Shown here: one piece after another, positions 57,169-64,000 of the stretch | Layout: every line of letters begins with the position of its first letter | Numbering within the stretch: position 1 is the first letter of the stretch | Assembly (NCBI GenBank): GCA_003049485.1 | Contig: PYST01000202.1 | Location: 1-64,000 of the forward strand | Length of the DNA stretch: 64,000 nucleotides | Reading direction: 5' to 3' | Source of the DNA: Ophioceras dolichostomum | Taxonomy: Eukaryota > Ascomycota > Sordariomycetes > Magnaporthales > Ophioceraceae | Program-made: the position numbers and the translations under genes | The notes under the pieces: model-generated | Seen by the model: only the letters and a program-made list of their open reading frames with translations | Told to the model about the DNA's origin: nothing | The model's database searches: none

Positions 57169-58443
57169 TCAATCCTCATCCAAAACGCACCTAACAACCC
57201 TCAACATAACATCCACCGTGCCCCTCGGCCCAAACCTACCCTCAGAACAATCATCCACAAACGCCCTCCTGCCCACCTCAACACGACACCTGCCCAACAC
57301 CTTCTTCCTCCTCCTTGTGCTACTGCTGCCGCCGCTGCCGCTACCGTACCCGCCGTACCAATCTCCATATCCGAATCCGTACCCGTCTCCTACTCCTCCT
57401 CCAGCAACGACCTTCGCATACTCCATCCCCTCGTCCGCCCGGCTCACCTCGCCCAGCGGCGCGCACGACACGGGGCTCCGCGAGACGGGCCGCAGGGTCA
57501 GCAGGCGGCCGCACACGCGCACGGGGCGGTTGCAGGGGCTCGCGCTCGGGTCGTCGGGCGGGATGAGCTTCGCTTGGCGGCAGGGGTAGCGGCTGCCGGG
57601 ACACCATTCGCCTAGGGCTTTGACCCATGTTAGGTGGTGGTCGTTGCTGCCGGTAGTGGTGGTGGTGTTGGTGTAGGTGTAGGCGTTGGTGTCGAGGGCG
57701 GCTGCTGCTGCTGCTGGGGATAGGGGCGGGAGTGACGCGAGCGCTAGCTGGGCGTTGTCGTTGGTCACGGTGGTGTTTGCGGTTGCTGGGTTTGGCTGGG
57801 CGATGGCGACGGCGACGTCACGGCGGCATGGTGGCAGCTCTGGGCAGGGTGACGACGATGGGCAGGGTGACGGCGATGGGCAGGGCGACGGTGATGGCCA
57901 GGGCGACGGTGATGGCCAGGGCGAAGGGGATGGCGAAGGCGAAGGGGGCGGCGGTGGTGGCGGTTGCTGGTACGGCGGGTTACCGTCGCCAGGGCCGTAG
58001 CCGGGGTCGTAGCCAGGGTAGTCCTCGTACTCGACGCGCTTATGCCTGCCTAGGACGAGGACAAACTCGCGCGGCCCGTCGTCCGGAACAGGGTGGTAAC
58101 CTCCGCCGCCCCCACTACCATCGTCGCCGTCGCCGTCGTCGCCATCGTCGCCATCGTCGCCATCGTCATCGCCATCGCCGTCATCGCCATAATCGCTGCC
58201 GCCCTCGCAGTCTTCGTCATCGTTGCTGTCGTCTTCTCCTGGTTCGCAGTAGACTCGGGACCGAGCTGAGCGCATCGGCGACGGCGGCGCCGCCAGTATG
58301 TGCCGGGGATGATGCCTGGCGGTAGCAATAAGCGATGAATTTGCGTGGCCCGACTCGGGACTCGGTTGGCTGGCGGTGGCGAGGACGTGGCCGAGAGCCA
58401 GCGTTCCGCACAAGATGCTTGAGATGAAGGATAGCGGCCGCAT
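57169..58443 (-). CDS. Secreted protein with Asp/Gly tract, Pro-Ser repeats and C-terminal Cys region
   Basis: A single exon, 424 residues. A signal peptide (residues 1 to about 24) is followed by an acidic tract (about 70-110, Asp/Gly). Next comes a Tyr/Pro/Gly segment (EYEDYPGYDPGYGPGDG) and a Pro-rich region (161-206) of PSPSPWPSPSPC-type repeats. The ordered-looking C-terminal part (about 270-424) has nine Cys (WCPGSRYPC, SPCNRPVRVCGRL, SCAPL, RCRVEV, DDCS, RCV) interrupted by a Gly/Tyr-rich loop. This fits a wall-linked or extracellular protein in which a stalk carries a folded head. The Asp tract could bind cations. I do not recognise the Cys region. The repeats are also visible at DNA level. 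Confidence 0.8.
   Translation of the reverse strand: MRPLSFISSILCGTLALGHVLATASQPSPESGHANSSLIATARHHPRHILAAPPSPMRSARSRVYCEPGEDDSNDDEDCEGGSDYGDDGDGDDDGDDGDDGDDGDGDDGSGGGGGYHPVPDDGPREFVLVLGRHKRVEYEDYPGYDPGYGPGDGNPPYQQPPPPPPPSPSPSPSPWPSPSPWPSPSPCPSPSPCPSSSPCPELPPCRRDVAVAIAQPNPATANTTVTNDNAQLALASLPPLSPAAAAAALDTNAYTYTNTTTTTGSNDHHLTWVKALGEWCPGSRYPCRQAKLIPPDDPSASPCNRPVRVCGRLLTLRPVSRSPVSCAPLGEVSRADEGMEYAKVVAGGGVGDGYGFGYGDWYGGYGSGSGGSSSTRRRKKVLGRCRVEVGRRAFVDDCSEGRFGPRGTVDVMLRVVRCVLDED
57842..57931 (-). repeat. 18-bp coding minisatellite (five units)
   Basis: Five diverged 18-bp units of GGGCAGGGTGACGGCGAT type (plus-strand reading). On the minus strand they encode the Pro-Ser-Pro-Trp/Cys repeats of the secreted protein. 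Confidence 0.85.
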
Positions 58444-59065
58444 GTCGAATATTGTCCTCCTTCCTCCCTTCCTTCCTGTCGATGTTCGATGCTTAAGGGG
58501 AAACCCCGGATCCGTGCTGATAGCACGAGAGCGTCACTCGTCGCGGGTGATAGATGATAGGTTGGTAAGAACATTGGAGGGTCATCAAGCATGAACCAAC
58601 CGTCTAGGTAGGGTCATCCGGACTTTAAGGGAGCTGCAGAAGCTATCTGGTTCTCGAAAGTTTCCTTCTCGATTTTTACTTTCGTCGTGCAATCGAGGGA
58701 CCCTTGCCACTTAGAATGAGTGTGTGCCTCGCCGTCATTGATGAGAGCTTCAAGTCATCACCTGTTACGGGCTGGTTCGCCACCATGTACCTGATAGGCT
58801 TGACGCCCGCGCTTTCCGATCTTTGCCCCCCACGAACCTAAATTGTCGCCTCTGACGAGGCTCGTCTTAGAAATTGCATGATGCTGCCGTCCGAATAAGT
58901 AACATGGAACATAGTGTGAGATCACGCGTAGCCATTGGTGGAAAGCTAAGAAGAATTATTATTACTTAAGTAGATATTACTTAGCAAGATCTAATTACCT
59001 AGCCTTTGTAGATATCGGCCCAGGTACCTAGATCCGGGACGCTGTCCCTCCCTCCCCACCATTGC
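58444..59065. other. Intergenic, no gene seen
   Basis: AT-richer stretch with TTACTTA and CCTAG motifs near 58950-59030. No gene. Confidence 0.55.
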
Positions 59066-59683
59066 CTACGTATCAACATCGGTCAGCGCTGCTCCATCGT
59101 CCCGCTCCTCCTCCATAGGCCTCGGGAGCATGGGGCGAATAGGCGGAGAGGGCGGAGCCGACCCAGTCATCTTAAGGTGATCACTCAGAGAAATTGAAGG
59201 AGAAACAGAATCGAGCCCCTTATTGTTCTCGCCCACCGCGGTGGCCATTTGCTTCGCCGCGGCCGCGGCCGCTTCTTTCGCTGCCCATTCCCTCTCCTGC
59301 TCGACCATCTTGAGCCCCCACGCCTCCCTGTCCAGTCTGGCTTCCTCCTGCTGCTTGGCTATGAGGATCTTAGCGGGCGGCTTCGTCGCGCCCACCTTCT
59401 TGCGTTTCGGTGCGGTCGGCGTCGTCGGCGTCGTCGTCGTCGTCGTTGGAGCCACACTCGGCACGGGGGCAGCAGCGGAGGTCCGGTGGTGGTTGTTGGG
59501 CGCGAAACCGCCTGGGGATCCCGAGCAAGAAGAAGAGGGGGGCGTCTTAGGGCGGGCAGGGTTGGAATCCATCCATCGGGGCGGGGCTGTCATCCTCTCT
59601 GGGGCAGGGGCGCTCTCGAGTCCAGGGGCCGGGACAGCGGGCATGGGAAACATGGGAAACCGGTGTAGGAATGCGGAGTGCAT
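59066..59683 (-). CDS. Hypothetical 205-residue protein with basic patch and coiled coil
   Basis: An ATG-started single frame (MHSAFLHRFPMFPMP). The N-terminal half is Pro/Ser/Thr-rich and disordered. At residues 92-104 is a basic patch (PKRKKVGATKPPAK) that could be a nuclear localisation signal. A charged helix (about 108-148, KQQEEARLDREAWGLKMVEQ followed by an Ala-rich end) looks like a short coiled coil. The C-terminus is Ser/Pro-rich and acidic. Similar layouts occur in fungal hypothetical proteins. No domain is recognised. It may be the last exon of a longer gene beginning in the frame at 59744-59980. Confidence 0.55.
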   Translation of the reverse strand: MHSAFLHRFPMFPMPAVPAPGLESAPAPERMTAPPRWMDSNPARPKTPPSSSCSGSPGGFAPNNHHRTSAAAPVPSVAPTTTTTTPTTPTAPKRKKVGATKPPAKILIAKQQEEARLDREAWGLKMVEQEREWAAKEAAAAAAKQMATAVGENNKGLDSVSPSISLSDHLKMTGSAPPSPPIRPMLPRPMEEERDDGAALTDVDT

Positions 59684-59743
59684 ATGCTAGAGCAACGTCT
59701 TGGCCTCAACCCGCTGATCCTCATCGCTTAAGTCAAGAGGCTT

Positions 59744-59980
59744 TTAGGGGAACGGCAGCCTCCTGTTGAACTGGGCGAAGACGGACACGAGTATCGGGGG
59801 ATCTGATAGGCTGGAGTGTCCCCCCGCTTCCCTTGATACGACTCGCCCGTGATCGGCTGCGTAGTCAACACAATCGAGCATGATGTCCAGCTCGCGGTGG
59901 ACGAGGCGAGCATTGTCTCGACAGTGTGAGCACCGCCACGTCGTCGGCGCGAGGATGATGCTGATTCCATCAGCAGCCAT
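59744..59980 (-). CDS. Small hypothetical frame, possibly an upstream exon
   Basis: 78 residues from an ATG (MAADGISIILAPTTWRC). It contains WRCSHCRDNARLVHREL and DIMLDCVDYAADHG, an ordered-looking mix of charged and hydrophobic residues with a CxxC pair. The alternative frame on the same strand (59728-59970) is Ser/Thr-rich and less protein-like. I could not join it convincingly to the 59066-59683 gene by consensus splice sites, so it is kept separate. Confidence 0.35.
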   Translation of the reverse strand: MAADGISIILAPTTWRCSHCRDNARLVHRELDIMLDCVDYAADHGRVVSREAGGHSSLSDPPILVSVFAQFNRRLPFP

Positions 59981-61192
59981 GATTGTTAGGGGTCGATTGT
60001 GATGGCCAAGCTACTAGCTATCGAGGTTCGGCAATGTAATTACCTAGTTGCCTTAGGTAGTTGGTCGTACCTAGGCAGGTAAATGGTAAGTCAGCGGGCC
60101 TGTACGGAAGGTAGTATAGTATTGTTAGGAATGGGGAAACAGGAAAGGGTCGCTTAAATCCACACTACCGTTCGCCCCAGTACCAGGGCATTCATTGATG
60201 GATACGACTAAAGCTTACAATGAGCAGACGTTTCGCCGTTGTTGCGACCTTCTTTGTTGCCTTTACCAGCTCCCGGCTAGGGCACATTCCGGCTCATGAT
60301 GGCAAAGGCGCCCCCAACAATAGCTACCGGTGCGCTGATACAAGCACGGAAAGAGGGGGGATAAAGAATACGGGACTCGATGGAAGATTCCTGAGCTGAG
60401 GAGGCAAATTACAAGAGCAGGGTATCCAACGGTCACAAAGGGCGATCAGGCTATCGAACTCGAGAGAGCCATGACGAACTTCTTAGTGAAATTCTTGGCA
60501 CAGAGGCCTTGGTCACGCTTTGCGACCGCCACTCACATGCGCGCACCCTTTTCGTGGCCACCCCAAGACACGGGTGTTGATCCACCAACTCTATGGCTTT
60601 CTCCTTTTCTAAAAGTTTTCGACGTGATTCGGACTGAAACTCGTCACGATGGTCACCATGGCTACAGAAAAGGTGAGGGAGGGCCTTGGGCATGGCGAAC
60701 CTAAGCGGCCTGAGCTTGCCGTGGTTCGTCATACCACCAAAAGGTGAGGATGGTTGGGGGGGCTCATACTTTGCTTCCTGCCCTCGTGCTGGACAACTAG
60801 AAATAGTTTTTGTGCTGTTGGTTGGTGCAGGGCGGTTGGTCATCCGCTAGCGCCGTGCCGTTTGATTGAGCCGTTGGGGGCGACGGGCTGAACCCCTGAG
60901 GACCCGGGCCAGCAACGAGGCCGGCCGGCTATGACGCCCTATCAGGGCGCCATTTACTACATGAGGTTGTATAATTTCTTCCGCTAACTAGCCCCCAACG
61001 AGGTCGATATTTTGGCGTGCCCTGTTACTGGTCGCCATATTTCTCGCCCCCTTTTCAGAGCGTCATCGCCCCCAAGTTTCAGCTGGGGAGGGGGGAGGCG
61101 ACTGCAAGTGGTCGATGGCTGCCGTTCCCCTCTTGACTTCAGGTACGCCGTGCTTTTTCTCACGGCACAGCTGTGTGGAGCCATATTAGAAG

Positions 61193-61263
61193 GCCGGCGA
61201 ATGGTAGGGGACTTCCGTGACCTGTGGCCACGGAAGCTTTGGCTTCGAACCCGGGAGGCCGGC
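61193..61263 (+). other. tRNA-like 71-nt block, degenerate
   Basis: Ends are GCCGGC...GCCGGC, which is self-complementary. A GGCTTCGAACCC T-loop-like string and a central hairpin CTTCCGTG/CACGGAAG (61212-61219 with 61229-61236) are present. The D arm is not recognisable and the central stem is too long for a normal anticodon arm. MITE copy C begins 11 bp after it. Confidence 0.3.
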
Positions 61264-61273
61264 TCGGCCAGAG

Positions 61274-61417
61274 CCTGCAATGTATTGTAATGTACCGTCC
61301 TTTGTATTGTATTCCTACCTATTCGTGCGTGCTTTACGCGGTAGTACACCGTACGCGGCAAGTAACGAGGTAGCAGGTACAATACAAATCACATTACGGT
61401 ACAATACATATTGCAGG
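61274..61417 (+). mobile_element. Foldback MITE-like element, copy C
   Basis: 144 bp, from CCTGCAATGTATTGTAATG to TATTGCAGG. Same orientation as copy D and opposite to copy A. The shared interior is ACCTATTCGTGCGTGCTTTA, then GTACGCGG and GGTACAATACAAA. Confidence 0.75.
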
Positions 61418-61952
61418 CCGCGGGCTCGGCCGAGATACTGGCCTGTCTATCGGCCTGGCTCCCATGCTCATCATCAGTGACTGATAGTGTTATAGTGAGT
61501 GAGTGTAAGCTAGGGTTGCCCTAATTAGATGCTCGCTCCCATCTCGATATAAGTCCGTTTTGTGATCCGAGGAGGATGATAGGGGATCGTTTGTATGCAG
61601 CAAGATCGATACTACTATTAGCCTTCGCTCGCGCAGGAGATTCGACTCAAATTCTCAAGCCCAAACTTTTCACTCGACGTCCGCCAAGTTCTACATTTTG
61701 TACTTCCTCCGCTTTTAAAACTGTTCTCTCTTTTCCCTCGAGCGGAATAACATTACACACTTCCCGCTGTACCGCTCTCATTCGTTCCAACCCGCTATTT
61801 CAACATTCTTTTTCTCCCCCGCATCCCTTCTCACACCACTGTCGACCTGCTTTCCCCCTTACATCCGCTGTCCCCCCTTGTATACCCTGTCCAATCTTTC
61901 CTGAGTTCTCCTCCTTTGGCCTCACTTTTTGACGGTGCAGGAGGTCAGAATA

Positions 61953-64000
61953 ATGACGGACGAACTGAAAGAGAGACCGGTCGAGGACATTGCGGGATGG
62001 GTACGATCCGTCGAAGCCATGCCCGGATTTAAGGACGGCAGTGATAAGAACTCAGCTGCGACGAGGCTGAGAGCCTTCGGGGCGGATGAAACGCCATTCT
62101 CATCCGGCTCCGAGCTGACTCACGAGGAATATCTTAAATTGCGAGTGATTTGGAACCAGAACCTGGGCGGGAGACTATCGTCCTTCCTCGGGCCAACCAC
62201 AACACGCACCACCGGCTATGAGACTTACCGGGGCTATGTCTCAACGGAATCCAGCATCCTCGCAAAGAGTATATACAGCGACGTCAGGACCTCGCCCGCA
62301 CTAAAAGCTTTTCTTAACCACCTCCCCGTCGGTCCCGGAAACTGGGGATCCGATCTGACCCGCCCCAGTCAAAACCTGGGCTACTTCTGGGCTGCTGCAC
62401 ACTGGCAGGGCCTTGTGGTCACTAGGATCTCTAAAACACACCACCCAAAGGAGAGCGAATCGAGCCAACCGGCTTTCAAACTGCTTAAGGCAGGCCCTCC
62501 TCCGCGTCAAGCCGCCGTGACTAAGCCCCCTCAACCCTCCCACTCTGAGACTCCAAGCATCGCGTCGTCCGTCAAGGGGCCGCCCGCCCAAACACCTAGC
62601 ACGCCACAGAAGTCGTCGGCCACTCAGCCGGTCGAACGAGCGACGCCCAAGTACAAGGAGGTGGGGATGCAGCCCGGTGGGAAGAGCAACCCAGCCACAC
62701 GGGACGAAACATATGTCAACTCGGCAGCCATTCTCCTCTTCCAAGCCCTGCTAGAGGCTATTTCCTCCAGCGAAGTCTCCGTCAAGGAAGGAATCGGCAA
62801 AGATCTCGGGCAGCTGGACTGGCTGGCCGAGCGCCTGGCCCTGAACATGCTCAGGGGTCAGAACAGCCTCATGGAAGCACGAGTGGACGGATATCTCTGT
62901 AAACGGGATTACGACGCGAAGGGCGAGCCCGTATTCAACGACGATCCTCTAGCAATCTTCGAGGCCAAGCCGTACACCCGTACCTCAGGCTACAAAGCCA
63001 TCAGATACCAGGAGAGCGCCGAGATGGCAGCGTGGGTCGCCGGGCTGGAGGACGAGAAGGAGCACATCGGGTTGCTGCAGTCATCCGTCAGCGGAAGGAA
63101 ACGGTAAGAGGAAAGCCCGATACAGTCCATGCCGCATAGCCAGAGCCTGCAGTGTAATGTAATGTATTGTGCTTTGTAATGTATCCCCGACCTATCTGCG
63201 TGTGCCTCATGCGGTAATATACCGTACGCAGCAGGTAATGTGGCACCAGATACAATGCAAAACACATTACAATACCTACATTGTGGGCCCTGCGCAGAAC
63301 GAGCTCGCTCAAGCACACTTCGAGATGTAACATGCTAATGATGATACTTGCACCCTCCCTTCCGCACGCCACCGCTTTAGCCGTCTCCTTCTGTCCCAGG
63401 ACCGCCACGAGCTCTACATCGTGGTCGCCGAATACGGGGACGCTTGGAAGGACTTCATCAAGGGCCACCCGAGGGCCGAGCGTGAGTCCAGGTCGATAGC
63501 CGCAACACAGGGTGGGCAGCCCGCGATCACGAGAGACGGCTCTCCGGACCACATCGCCCAGTACGTCGCGACCAGGGAGGGTTTACCACTCCCCGATCCC
63601 ACGCCGCACAGAACCAGCGCCCGTGTTCAGGACCAGGCCCAGGCCCAGAAGGCGAGATGGCCTGAGCAGGACGAGTTCTGCTTCATGAACCAATACGGCC
63701 CCTTTTTTGTAAATAGGAGGGTCGACATGGACGTGTTCCTGCAAAGGCTTACGGAGCTGCTGGTGCAGCTGCTGAGGCCCACAAGCGACTCGGGCAGTTT
63801 GTCAGCGGCTGGCGGCGCACCAGGGCCGTCGACTGCAGGCTCGAGCGACCGGTCAGGCAACACAGAGGGCGGAGGGAACGGAGGGAACGGCGGAGGGAAC
63901 GGCGGAGGGAACGACGGAGGGAACGGCGGAGGGGGCGCCGGTGGGGACGCCGGTGGGGATACTGGCGGGAACGGGGGCGGAAACGGCAACCTAAGCTTGC
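61953..64000 (+). CDS. Fungal PD-(D/E)XK-like nuclease-fold protein, 3' end beyond window
   Basis: Exon 1 is 61953-63103 (ATG start MTDELKERPVEDIAGW); exon 2 is 63381 to the window end, still open. The intron (277 nt, GTAAGA...CTTTAG, phase 2) joins SGRKR to RLLLSQDRHELYIVVAEYGD, which restores a run common in this fungal family. The region before the intron carries ARVDGYLCKRDYDAKGEP, DDPLAIFEAKPYTRTSGY and IRYQESAEMAAWVAGL. The D...ExK spacing resembles a PD-(D/E)XK core, so a nuclease-type fold is inferred, not shown. A Pro/Ser/Thr linker lies around residues 180-250, and the visible C-terminus is (Gly-Gly-Asn)n-rich. MITE copy D sits wholly inside the intron. If the intron is retained, the protein ends at TAA 63105-63107. 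Length unknown. Confidence 0.8.
63146..63287 (+). mobile_element. Foldback MITE-like element, copy D (intronic)
   Basis: 142 bp, from CCTGCAGTGTAATGTAATG to CATTGTGGG. It shares CCGACCTATCTGCGTGTGC, ACCGTACGC and CCAGATACAATGC with the corresponding parts of copies C and A. It makes up about half of the host intron. Confidence 0.73.

Larger units (their letters stand above)
59981..61952. other. Intergenic with tRNA-like block and MITE copy C
   Basis: 2 kb upstream of the PD-(D/E)XK-like gene. Apart from the two elements listed separately, no gene is seen. The 300 bp before the ATG are pyrimidine-rich, as expected for a fungal promoter or leader. Confidence 0.5.

Noticed and set aside
1..64000. 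CRISPR array, operons, prokaryotic regulatory sites
   Set aside because: The gene structures are eukaryotic (introns, nuclear tRNA intron), and no spaced direct-repeat array is seen.
1..64000. RIP-mutated transposon block
   Set aside because: No long AT-rich region or remnant of a reverse transcriptase or transposase was recognised; only the short MITE copies differ by scattered transitions.

Overview
The window is nuclear DNA of a filamentous ascomycete (Pezizomycotina, most likely Sordariomycetes). The reasons are many short introns of roughly 40-280 bp with GTRNGT donors and CTAAC-like branch sites, families typical of these fungi (HET, DUF7708, DUF7025/AAA, AA9 LPMO, DUF7702, fungal GT1 and LaeA-like methyltransferase), an intron-containing tRNA-Pro and a dispersed foldback element. 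It is eukaryotic, so there are no operons; genes are monocistronic and spaced by 0.3-4.5 kb. Intron-exon models were built by hand from reading-frame continuity, splice consensus and fit to remembered families, without transcripts.

Layout: 0-13.4 kb carries four metabolic genes, all on the minus strand: a Dabb-domain protein, a membrane-anchored HDOD/HRQ2-like heme oxygenase relative, an FAD aromatic-ring monooxygenase and an MDR alkenal/enone reductase. Two foldback MITE-like elements and tRNA-Pro(CGG) lie among them. 15-24 kb is a cluster of conflict- or incompatibility-type genes: a HET protein, a large DUF7025/AAA+ ATPase and, divergent from the ATPase, a DUF7708 NLR-like protein. 24-27 kb has an apparent contig join (one N between two identical 64-bp copies), a member of the family often mislabelled geranylgeranyl pyrophosphate synthetase, and a DUF7702 membrane protein with an in-frame TAG.

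28.9-40.4 kb holds a GT1 glycosyltransferase, a PhnB/VOC protein, a secreted DJ-1/PfpI protein (5 exons) and a TAM/LaeA-like methyltransferase (12 exons). 41.5-49.7 kb is rich in secreted proteins: an AA9 LPMO, an Asn/Gln/Pro-rich precursor with four Lys-Arg sites and an internal duplication, and an NTF2-like secreted protein, with a 4.5-kb gene-free stretch before the last. 51.7-58.4 kb has a COMT-type O-methyltransferase, a monocarboxylate-type MFS transporter convergent with it, and a secreted Asp/Gly- and Pro/Ser-repeat protein with a Cys-containing C-terminus. The last 5 kb has small hypothetical genes, two more foldback elements and a PD-(D/E)XK-like gene whose intron contains one of them; that gene runs off the window end.

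No single biosynthetic cluster or CRISPR-like system is evident. The parts most worth following up are the HET/AAA/DUF7708 cluster, the Kex2-type repeat precursor and the foldback element family.
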